Below are positions 6,846 through 14,580 of a stretch of 42,595 nucleotides of DNA, piece after piece. This stretch comes from Sedimentisphaerales bacterium. GTDB lineage: Bacteria; Planctomycetota; Phycisphaerae; Sedimentisphaerales; Anaerohalosphaeraceae. The position numbers and the translations under genes were made by a program. Numbering within the stretch: position 1 is the stretch's first letter; the number at the start of each line of letters is the position of its first letter. The stretch covers positions 1 to 42,595 of the forward strand of contig JANQGW010000243.1 in the NCBI GenBank assembly GCA_028282905.1, in the 5' to 3' direction. A model generated the notes under the pieces. That model did not search any database. It was not told where the DNA came from and saw only the letters and a list, made by a program, of their open reading frames with translations.

Positions 6846-9284
6846 ATGTTAAAAATATGGATAAAATGTTTTTTGGTTGTATTCATTCTGACGAGTCCTG
6901 TGTGGGCTTATGAAATGGATGTAAATTTCGCGCTTGATGGTACAGCCACGCAGAGTTCAACGAATGAGCCATGGGGTACTGCCGAAGATGCGATCGATGA
7001 CGACCCAACAACACACAGCCATACGGCGACGCCGGGGACAGATGGATGGTTGGAAGTTGACTTAGGCGATTCATATGATTTGGACAAGATTGAATTGTTG
7101 AATCGAGGCAACTGCTGCTGGAACCGCTTAAATGGCGTTGTTCTGAAGGTGCTTGATGCCGGCAGGAGCGAAATTTACGTGGGAACGGCAATCTCCGGTA
7201 TCTCCAATTCCGGCCCTGCGCAGCTGATTGTTGATGATAATTCTGGTGCCGGCTTTACGGGGGTTCGCTACATCCGCCTTGAGCAGAGCACAAATGAATA
7301 TTTGTCTGTGGCGGAAGTGCGGGCAATTGCAACGGTTCAGTTAGACGTCATTCCGCCAAACAGCAATCTCATGAAAATCGTGGATGGTATGGTTACGGTC
7401 CAGTCTCCCACCAGTCCGTGGGGTGAACCTGAAGATGCGATAGACGGAAATATCAACACAATGTCACACACGGGCGATGGTCCGGATAGCTTTTGGATGG
7501 TGGATCTGACCGACCGCTTCAACATTTCATCGATTGAAATCGATAATCGTCTTACCGAGCCTTCGACTCGGATGACCAATCTGACCATAAGAGTGCTCGA
7601 TGAGAATATGAACTCTGTTTATTCGTCGGTGGTTACTGAAACGGTTGCGCTGGGTGAGACAATAACCAGAGTTCTTCCGACTGGGATCCAAGGGCAGTAT
7701 ATACGTGTGGGGCTGGAAGACGGTGCGGTAAATGCGCAGGGCAACTCATATATTAATCTGCCTGAGGTCCGAGCATTTGGTTCATCAGAGATCGGCAGGG
7801 CGACTGATCCGACTCCGGCTGATGGTACGCCGGACATTTCGACCACCACAGATTTAACACTGACCTGGCAGGCGGGCGATGACCCGAATGTGACGGGCCA
7901 CTTCGTGTATTTCAGCGATAGTCCGGAACCTAATGATTTTGTCCTGCAAAACACAACGGTTCTGCCGCTGGCTACAACGTCTTTTGTCATCGGCAATACC
8001 ATGCTGGACAAGGACATCACCTACTACTGGCGAGTTGACGAAGAACTGCTTAATGGCGGCGCAGGTTCGGTTGCCAAGGGCTACGCCTGGAGTTTCGATT
8101 CAGAGAAGTCTCTGCCTCAGGTCGATCCCACTACGCCGGAAGATCAGTTTGTGAAAGTTGGCGAAGACGCCGTCTTTGTGGTGGATGCCTCTGATCCGTT
8201 AGGTGGTACTTTAACCTACAACTGGTATTATGACCCGAATCTGTTGGGCACAGGCGATGAAGTATTGCTGAGTGACGGCCTTGAATATTCGATTGCCGAT
8301 AACTCATTAACTGTGTTGTCAGTTGATACGGGTGATGCAGGGTATTATTACTGTGAAGTCTCCAATGCATCGGCGATTCCGGTTGTTTCCAGGACAGCGA
8401 GCCTTACCCTGCAGGAAATGATTGGTTACTGGCCATTTGACGGTGATGTAACGGATGCTGTCGGCAGCAATGACGGGACCACCGGTGTGAGCAATTATGT
8501 CGCCGGAAAAGTTGGCCAAGCCATTCGCTTTGAAGATGCCGGCGGCAATCCCGACCGAACGGAAGCGGATGCAGTCAAGATTCTGACCACACCGTATGAT
8601 GGAGAGTTTGTCGGCGCGTTTTCAATCAGTTGGTGGGAAATGACCGAGGCTGATGCCAATCGCGATGATTGGGATACCATGGTTGGATTAGGCTATGGTG
8701 ATTTCCAACAGGCACTGTATAAAGGTACAAATCCGGACATCCATTACTGGAATCTTTACGGCGGTGGAGGTTACACCGATGGCCAGGGCGAATGGATCGA
8801 CCGGATGCCGAGCTATCAGCGCTATGATGTTTGGCATATGCATGTTGTGACCTTTGACGGCGAGCGTTTCCGAAAGTATATCAACGGCATGGAGATCCCA
8901 TCACAGATTCTTGAGATCGAAGGTCTCACAGACTTTAATACCACACTGTTCAATGCGACCATGTCATCGCTGCCGAATCCGATCTGGGTGGGCAATGAAG
9001 ATGACCAGTACGGAACGTTCAATAATGGTTTGGATGCTGCTATCGATGAGTTGAAGCTGTTTAACTATGTCAAGGACGCCGATGAGGTCGCCCAGGATTA
9101 TGTGGACATTGCCGGCGGGACGGTTTGTCAGTTAAGCCCCGGCCATACAACCGCTCATGACATTATGATCGATGCGCAGATTCTTGATTTCAACAGAGAC
9201 TGTGTTGTGGATATTTCGGATCTTTCCGACGTCGTCGATGAGTGGCTTGAATGCACATTGTACCCGGCTGAGGCCTGTCCGTAA
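6846..9284 (+). CDS. Secreted multidomain protein: two F5/8C-like domains, FN3-like, Ig-like, LamG, dockerin-like end
   Basis: 812 aa with a signal peptide (residues 1-20, ...TSPVWA/YEMD). Two discoidin/F5/8 type C-like domains at about 27-162 (PWGTAEDAIDDDPTTHSHT, WLEVDLG) and 173-312 (PWGEPEDAIDGN, YIRVGLEDG). Next come FN3-like (318-420), Ig-like (425-520, GDAGYYYCEV), LamG (525-752, MIGYWPFDGD) and a dockerin-like segment (780-803, DFNRDCVVDISDLSDVVDEW). The FN3-like and Ig-like parts are close paralogues of those in the preceding gene, while the N-terminal module differs, so the pair shares a stalk but displays different binding heads. The start at ATG 6846 follows AGGTGA at 6835-6840. 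It is 56 bases after the previous gene and probably co-transcribed. No enzyme motif is visible; glycan binding is inferred from domains. Confidence 0.8.
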   Translation: MLKIWIKCFLVVFILTSPVWAYEMDVNFALDGTATQSSTNEPWGTAEDAIDDDPTTHSHTATPGTDGWLEVDLGDSYDLDKIELLNRGNCCWNRLNGVVLKVLDAGRSEIYVGTAISGISNSGPAQLIVDDNSGAGFTGVRYIRLEQSTNEYLSVAEVRAIATVQLDVIPPNSNLMKIVDGMVTVQSPTSPWGEPEDAIDGNINTMSHTGDGPDSFWMVDLTDRFNISSIEIDNRLTEPSTRMTNLTIRVLDENMNSVYSSVVTETVALGETITRVLPTGIQGQYIRVGLEDGAVNAQGNSYINLPEVRAFGSSEIGRATDPTPADGTPDISTTTDLTLTWQAGDDPNVTGHFVYFSDSPEPNDFVLQNTTVLPLATTSFVIGNTMLDKDITYYWRVDEELLNGGAGSVAKGYAWSFDSEKSLPQVDPTTPEDQFVKVGEDAVFVVDASDPLGGTLTYNWYYDPNLLGTGDEVLLSDGLEYSIADNSLTVLSVDTGDAGYYYCEVSNASAIPVVSRTASLTLQEMIGYWPFDGDVTDAVGSNDGTTGVSNYVAGKVGQAIRFEDAGGNPDRTEADAVKILTTPYDGEFVGAFSISWWEMTEADANRDDWDTMVGLGYGDFQQALYKGTNPDIHYWNLYGGGGYTDGQGEWIDRMPSYQRYDVWHMHVVTFDGERFRKYINGMEIPSQILEIEGLTDFNTTLFNATMSSLPNPIWVGNEDDQYGTFNNGLDAAIDELKLFNYVKDADEVAQDYVDIAGGTVCQLSPGHTTAHDIMIDAQILDFNRDCVVDISDLSDVVDEWLECTLYPAEACP

Positions 9285-9307
9285 GTTATAACTGTGATGA
9301 TACGAGT

Positions 9308-9339
9308 GCAGAAGAGACTGTCGAATAAGTCTCTTCTGC
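9308..9339 (+). terminator. Perfect 12-bp hairpin after the second LamG gene
   Basis: GCAGAAGAGACT at 9308-9319 pairs exactly with 9328-9339 around an 8-base loop. No T tract follows, so it may be a terminator of a type without uridines or an mRNA end-protecting or processing hairpin. It separates the large LamG pair from the PEP-CTERM gene. Confidence 0.6.
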
Positions 9340-9475
9340 CTCGGTTAACTGAAAATGACAAGTTAAGAAATAAGAGATAGCAGAGCGTTGTGAAGTGTGT
9401 GCTCTAAATTAACATTACAGTGATGAACAGCCTTGAAAGCGTGTTACTGTTGTCAACATTATCTAAAAAAAGCGA

Positions 9476-9496
9476 TCTTGTGGATGGTCCACAAGA
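9476..9496 (+). promoter_or_regulatory. Hairpin in the leader of the PEP-CTERM gene
   Basis: TCTTGTGG at 9476-9483 pairs with CCACAAGA at 9489-9496 around a 5-base loop, 37 bases upstream of the ATG at 9534. The leader from 9340 to 9533 holds no convincing gene. The hairpin may affect translation or transcription of the following gene; no protein partner can be named. Confidence 0.35.
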
Positions 9497-9533
9497 ACAG
9501 AGGTTCGTAAAATGTTTTTTAGGAGTAGGTAAG

Positions 9534-10199
9534 ATGAAAAGATTAAGTTTTGTATTAATGGTTGCGGCTGTGATGGTTGCAGGAAATGCGTTTGCAGCAC
9601 CGATTACGTGGGATGCCCCTGTGCTTATAACAGATACAACAGGTGGTTCTGAAGTTATTAATTCCGGCAGTGACTTGGTCGAGGCCTATAACACCGGCAG
9701 CGGCCCTGCAACAACGATCAACGGAGTTCCCTTTGCTGTTGACGCTGCTGGAATTGGTTTTGATGCGGACTCTCTGGCGTCTCTGGACGGTGCGGACATG
9801 GGTATCTACAATGACTTGCTGGATTGTCATGACTATAAAGGTGACGGTTCCGGTGCTGTATTTTCCCTTGCGGGACTCGATGCCGGTACGGAGTATTTGC
9901 TGCAGATCTTTATTGCTGACAAACGGACTGCTGCAAGTATCAATGAACGTATTTTGTTTTTTGGCGATAATGACGGCGATACGAGCAATAACTACACTTC
10001 ACCTTACACTGTAGGTGAGGTCTATAGCATTGTTGGAACATTTACCGCTGATGCCGCGACCCAGGATGTCCTGGTTGATATACAGAATATTGAGGGTTGG
10101 GGTCATCTGAACGGCTACCAGCTTCGCACTGTTCCTGAACCGGCTACGATGCTGTTGCTGGGTTTAGGCGGATTGAGCCTGATTCGTCGAAAACGATAA
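9534..10199 (+). CDS. PEP-CTERM protein consisting of module A alone
   Basis: 221 aa. Signal peptide residues 1-22 (AAVMVAGNAFA/APITW). The mature part is a single copy of module A, aligning over its whole length with the N-terminal domain of the proteins at 4780 and 10513 (NTGSGPATTINGVPFAVDA, DYKGDGSGAVFSLAGLDA, EGWGHLNGYQLR). The C-terminus is a textbook PEP-CTERM sorting signal: VPEPATMLLLGLGGLSL then a basic RRKR tail. Such proteins are processed by an exosortase and handed to the outer surface or exopolysaccharide; no exosortase is encoded here. ATG 9534 is chosen because AGGAG lies at 9521-9525 and the signal peptide begins there; upstream in-frame starts give a non-secretory extension. 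Its function is unknown; as an anchored free copy of a displayed module it may be a surface receptor or scaffold. Confidence 0.85.
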   Translation: MKRLSFVLMVAAVMVAGNAFAAPITWDAPVLITDTTGGSEVINSGSDLVEAYNTGSGPATTINGVPFAVDAAGIGFDADSLASLDGADMGIYNDLLDCHDYKGDGSGAVFSLAGLDAGTEYLLQIFIADKRTAASINERILFFGDNDGDTSNNYTSPYTVGEVYSIVGTFTADAATQDVLVDIQNIEGWGHLNGYQLRTVPEPATMLLLGLGGLSLIRRKR

Positions 10200-10227
10200 A
10201 TTTTTATTTTTCCATCTAACTCACAGG

Positions 10228-10263
10228 ATACAGGCGTCCGGCTAAACAGTCGGTCGCCTGTAT
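10228..10263 (+). terminator. Hairpin after the PEP-CTERM gene
   Basis: ATACAGGCG at 10228-10236 pairs perfectly with CGCCTGTAT at 10255-10263; a further CCG/CGG pairing lies inside the loop. It begins 28 bases after the stop codon. There is no long T tract afterwards. It probably ends or protects the transcript. Confidence 0.6.
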
Positions 10264-10294
10264 TCAGAGTTTATGAAATAAGAGTCTTATGAAG

Positions 10295-10310
10295 TTGAAA
10301 ACGTTATCAA
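10295..10310. promoter_or_regulatory. Near-palindromic operator-like site with central AACGTT
   Basis: TTGAAAACGTTATCAA is symmetric at 14 of 16 positions around AACGTT, resembling operators of LacI/GalR-family repressors. It lies 20 bases before a TTGACA-like -35 box at 10330-10335, about 200 bases upstream of the cytochrome gene. No LacI-family regulator is encoded in the window, so the assignment is weak. The rest of the 10264-10512 gap shows only a 25-codon frame starting at ATG 10357 that I do not trust. Confidence 0.25.
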
Positions 10311-10512
10311 ACAGTAATTAATTGTATTTTTGACAGAGATTTGGGGGGATCAAGTAATGATTGATCTATTTAAAAAATTATATGTTTGTACGGCTGTTGC
10401 GACAACGACGCGGGGGCGGGCACCAGATGTATGATACCGGATTTATTCTTGCCGGTTTAATGCGGTCTGGGATGGTGTTACAGAAATGTGATTTGTTCAA
10501 GAGGACATAGAA

Positions 10513-13500
10513 ATGATGAAAGCGTTGACAATAGCCCAAAAGAGGATGATGGCTCTTATCCTCGGTTTCAGTATGGTTTTATTATTTACCGGTGTGATTT
10601 CAGCAGCTGAAATTACCTGGAGTGCAGAAACTGTTTTGACGGATATGTCAAGCGGCACAGAGGTCATCACAGACGGCGATCTTGTTATCGCGGTTAATGA
10701 CGGCGGGGGAGCTGCTACGACCATTAATGGCGTTGCTTTTCAGGCGGATGGCAGCGGCCTTGGCTTTGCGAGCGATTCTTCGGGCACTTTAGATGGAAAC
10801 AGTGCGGGGATTTATGGCACGCTTTTGGATTCCCATGGTTACAATGGTGCTGGTGACGGCGGCGTGATTACTCTGGACAATCTGGAGATCGGACAGGATT
10901 ACCTGTTGCAATTATTTATGATTGATAAGCGAGGCTGCTGTTCCGGACGCATTATGATTTATGGGGATAATTCCGGGGATACCTCCAATGATTATGTGGT
11001 GTCAGAAACGCTCAATACTGCCTATATGATTGTGGGTGAATTCACAGCCGATGCCGTGACACAGGATGTGATGATTGAAATTCAGGGAATCCTGGGATAT
11101 GGACACCTGAACGGTTATCAACTTCGGACAGTTGATTTAGGCCCACTGTCTCCCGTGGTTGATCCCGGCTATCCCGAAGATGTTTCCGCCAATGCGGCCG
11201 ATGATGTTACTTTTACGGTTGTTGCCGCCAATCCCTTTGCGGGACATGAAAGCGACGTTTCCTATCAGTGGAAAAAAGACGGCGTGGACTTGTCCAATGG
11301 GGCAACCGCACATGGATCGACTGTTTCCGGCTGCACTTCGAGCACATTGGCGATCTCTAATGTTCAATCGGAAGATATCGGCGGCTATTCCTGCCACGTG
11401 ACTAATACGTACGGCAATACAGAATCTGCCGATTCCCGTACGGCTCAGCTCAGCGTCTTGAGCGGCGGTGGGTTGATCGGGCATTGGCCGCTGGATGATG
11501 ACTCGACGCCTGCGGTTGCCCAGGATATATCGGGCGCGGGCAATGATGGCGCAATCACCGGGGCGAGCTATGTTTCCGATGGAAGCGGCGGCAAGGCCGT
11601 ACGGTTTGACGGCAGTGGTGATTTGATCTCCATCCCCTCGGCGGCATTTGATTCGATTACAACGGAATTTTCTATTGCATTCCTGGCCAATGGCGCTGTG
11701 CCATCCCAGGAAAGCTTTGTTTTTCAGGCCTGGCAGGGTGGGACTCGTACTGTTGGCCTAAGTTTGCCCTGGACCAATTCCCTTATTTATGATTATGGAT
11801 TGGGCTGCTGCGGCTATCGTTTGACTTATGGAATGTCCGCTGAGATGGTGTCCGGCCAGTGGAATCTGTGGGTCTTGACACGCGATTCGGTCAGTGGAGA
11901 AGTGTCTGCTTACTGTAATGGAGTATTCCTGAGCAGTGTGACCGATTTTGTCAGCATTCCTGATTTCGATTCGTTTTATATTGGTGCTCATAACGGCAAC
12001 GCTGATTACTGTTATAACGGCATGCTGAAGGATTTTCGTCTTTATGATTACGCCATGGATGAAACTGAGGCGATGGACCTCTATTTTTCAATCTTTGGTT
12101 ATAAGCCAATGAATCCTCAGCCTCGAAATGAATCGCAAAATACCAGTATTAATCCAGAATTAAGCTGGAGCGGATTTTCAGCGGTGGATTCGTATCGGGT
12201 TCACTTTGGGCAGTCACAGAATCCCCCGTTCGTTGTTGAGCAAGGCACGACGACTTATCAGCCGGCGACTCTGGAAAATGAGACGACCTATTACTGGCGT
12301 ATTGATTCGGTGATTAACGGCGAAGTGACAACCGGTGACTTGTGGTCATTTACGACGGTGATGCTGCCGCCAAATCCGGATGATCTCGGTTTTAATGAAA
12401 TTGTCTTTATCAAACGAAAGCCCTACTCTTCCGACCATTATTATACGGATATCACTAACGGGACCAGTGCGGATCGTTTCCTGGCGGAAAATGGGATCTA
12501 TATCTATAATTTAGAAACAACCCAGGTTCGTCCGGTCGTTACTGCGGCTGATCTGCCTGGTGGAACGGGGTTCATCGGTAAATTTACTCTGTCGTTTGAT
12601 GCGACCAAGCTGCTCTTTGATTTTCGCCAGAACACCTCTTCTGGTTTTCGTATCTGGGAGGTAAATGTGGATGGAACCGGCTTGCGTCAGATCACAACGG
12701 CGCCGGCTGACGAAGCGGAAAAAGTCGCACGCTGGGGCGGCGGTTTTCATACCGACGATATCCATCCCTGCTACCTGCCGAATGGCAAGATCATGTTCTC
12801 CTCGACGCGCTGTGAACACCGAGTTCTTTGTGGTGGTGGACTTGTCGCGGCGAATCTGCATATCATGGACCCGGACGATCCGGACAGTGTCGAGCAGTTG
12901 ACCCGCACACCGCTCAGTGAGTTCTGCCCGATGGTTCTTGATGACGGTCGCGTGCTGTATCACCGGTGGGAATATATTGACAAAGGCGCCCGCGTCTCCA
13001 AAACTCTCTGGTCCATGAATCCCAATGGTTCCATGTCTCAGGAGGTATATGGATTGTCTGAAGACAGCACGACGGTTTATATGTATCCGCAGCCCGTCCC
13101 CGGTGGTAACCAGATATTGGTGTGTGCAGGGACCTGCCATTTCCCCCAAGGGGGTTGCGTGGGGAACATTCTGCTGATCGACTTGAAGGTTGATAACCGC
13201 ATCCCGCTCTTCGAGCCGGGCAATGCTGTGACGAATATTACCCCGTCGGTCTATGTTGGCCGCAGGGACCAACCCGGCTGGCGTTTTGTTCAGGAAAACG
13301 GCAGTGTCATTCATGATCAAAATGGGCAGAGTGGTCATCTTTATACCCATCCTTATCCGGTTAGTGAAAAGCAGTTCCTGGTTTCGTATAAAGTGAATGC
13401 CTCTGACCATTATAAAAATGTTCCCGGTGCGTATCAGCTTTACCTGATCGATACCAGCGGTAACCATGTGTTTATCTATAAAGATGAAGACGATACCGTT

Positions 13501-14511
13501 TCTTGCTGGCATCCGACGCCGCTTGTCTCGCGTGATATGCCGACGGAGGTTTATTCGTTTGAGCATCCTACGTTCGCTGCCAATGAAGAAGCGTTATGTA
13601 TTGTTTCGAATGTGTATGAAGGGATGGAAGGCGTCGCCCCTGGCGAGGTTAAATATCTTCGGATCAATGAATCTGTGCCACGCTATTGGGACACTCGAAA
13701 GACGTGGTCAGATTATGACAGTGCGTCGTGGTCCGCTGCCCTTTGGCCGCGAGTCCAGTGGGGTATTGTCCCGGTTGAGGCGGACGGTTCGGCCTACTTT
13801 ACCGTTCCGGCGGATCGTGCGATTTTCTTCCAGGCACTGGATGAGAATTTCAGGGAACTGCAGCGTGAGCGAACCTATGTTAATTACAAGCCGGGTGAGA
13901 TCCGTTCTTGTGTCGGTTGTCACGAGCGTTCGGGTCAGGCACCGCGGTCTATCGCTCACGAAACCCCATTAGCTCTGAAGCGAGCGCCCAGTACACCGGG
14001 CACGCAGCCGGGCGAAACGGAGCCGAAACAGGTGATTCATTATCCGACGGATATCCAGCCGATTTTTGATGCGAAATGTATTTCCTGCCACGGCAGTTCA
14101 AATCCGGATGCCGGATTGAATCTGACCGGTTCGTTAACCTATCGGTACAGCACCTCCTATGAACAGCTGATGGACAAGCAATTAGCCGGGCCTTCAATTT
14201 CAGAATTTATATGGCTGCGTGGTGGTGACCATGGCAATATCAATGGCGCCTACCTGCCGCCCAAAAGCTTGGGCTCTCATACCAGCACTTTGGCTTCTAT
14301 AGTTCTTACAGAGGACAGTGAGGGTCCACATTACCAATTGCTGAATGAGACCCAGTTAGCTCAATTGTTCCGCTGGATAGACAGTAATTACCAGTTTTAT
14401 GGCACCTATTACGGTCGCCATCACTGGGACCATCAGTCGGATCCTGATTTCCGACGGAAACCGACGTTTGAAGAGGCAATCAGTCCACTCGCCCCTTCCT
14501 GGCATAATTGA
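10513..14511 (+). CDS. Secreted di-heme cytochrome c fused to glycan-binding modules (PD40/hydrazine-synthase-alpha-like)
   Basis: 1332 aa, signal peptide ending GVISA/AEITW. Order: module A about 32-205; Ig-like 210-318 (IGGYSCHVTN); LamG 321-530 (LIGHWPLDDD); FN3-like 531-617; then from about 627 a beta-propeller-like part opening FNEIVFIKRKPYSSDHYYTD, with GKIMFSSTRCEHR, like the PD40/hydrazine synthase alpha middle-domain family common in planctomycetes; finally two c-type heme motifs, CVGCH at 1133-1137 and CISCH at 1189-1193, the second after DIQPIFDAK as in planctomycete cytochrome c domains. The fusion of carbohydrate-binding heads to a cytochrome suggests redox chemistry at a glycan surface; the substrate is unknown. 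True hydrazine synthesis is not implied. There is no dockerin-like end. Start ATG 10513 follows GAGGA at 10501-10505. An acyl-independent oxidase or electron shuttle role cannot be separated from sequence alone. Confidence 0.75.
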   Translation: MMKALTIAQKRMMALILGFSMVLLFTGVISAAEITWSAETVLTDMSSGTEVITDGDLVIAVNDGGGAATTINGVAFQADGSGLGFASDSSGTLDGNSAGIYGTLLDSHGYNGAGDGGVITLDNLEIGQDYLLQLFMIDKRGCCSGRIMIYGDNSGDTSNDYVVSETLNTAYMIVGEFTADAVTQDVMIEIQGILGYGHLNGYQLRTVDLGPLSPVVDPGYPEDVSANAADDVTFTVVAANPFAGHESDVSYQWKKDGVDLSNGATAHGSTVSGCTSSTLAISNVQSEDIGGYSCHVTNTYGNTESADSRTAQLSVLSGGGLIGHWPLDDDSTPAVAQDISGAGNDGAITGASYVSDGSGGKAVRFDGSGDLISIPSAAFDSITTEFSIAFLANGAVPSQESFVFQAWQGGTRTVGLSLPWTNSLIYDYGLGCCGYRLTYGMSAEMVSGQWNLWVLTRDSVSGEVSAYCNGVFLSSVTDFVSIPDFDSFYIGAHNGNADYCYNGMLKDFRLYDYAMDETEAMDLYFSIFGYKPMNPQPRNESQNTSINPELSWSGFSAVDSYRVHFGQSQNPPFVVEQGTTTYQPATLENETTYYWRIDSVINGEVTTGDLWSFTTVMLPPNPDDLGFNEIVFIKRKPYSSDHYYTDITNGTSADRFLAENGIYIYNLETTQVRPVVTAADLPGGTGFIGKFTLSFDATKLLFDFRQNTSSGFRIWEVNVDGTGLRQITTAPADEAEKVARWGGGFHTDDIHPCYLPNGKIMFSSTRCEHRVLCGGGLVAANLHIMDPDDPDSVEQLTRTPLSEFCPMVLDDGRVLYHRWEYIDKGARVSKTLWSMNPNGSMSQEVYGLSEDSTTVYMYPQPVPGGNQILVCAGTCHFPQGGCVGNILLIDLKVDNRIPLFEPGNAVTNITPSVYVGRRDQPGWRFVQENGSVIHDQNGQSGHLYTHPYPVSEKQFLVSYKVNASDHYKNVPGAYQLYLIDTSGNHVFIYKDEDDTVSCWHPTPLVSRDMPTEVYSFEHPTFAANEEALCIVSNVYEGMEGVAPGEVKYLRINESVPRYWDTRKTWSDYDSASWSAALWPRVQWGIVPVEADGSAYFTVPADRAIFFQALDENFRELQRERTYVNYKPGEIRSCVGCHERSGQAPRSIAHETPLALKRAPSTPGTQPGETEPKQVIHYPTDIQPIFDAKCISCHGSSNPDAGLNLTGSLTYRYSTSYEQLMDKQLAGPSISEFIWLRGGDHGNINGAYLPPKSLGSHTSTLASIVLTEDSEGPHYQLLNETQLAQLFRWIDSNYQFYGTYYGRHHWDHQSDPDFRRKPTFEEAISPLAPSWHN

Positions 14512-14580
14512 CAGTAAGATGTCAGCAAGCGTGTGATGATTGTTATGAAATATGGGGATAAATTATAAAGGAAATAAAAG

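Noticed and set aside
10357..10434. 25-codon frame after a G-rich ribosome-binding-like site
   Set aside because: No similarity or coupling to the next gene, and its sequence looks like random extension; the spacing to a G run alone is not sufficient.
10513..14511. Hydrazine synthase alpha subunit of anammox metabolism
   Set aside because: Similarity is limited to the propeller-type middle domain; glycan-binding heads, the different heme surroundings and the glycosidase context do not fit anammox.
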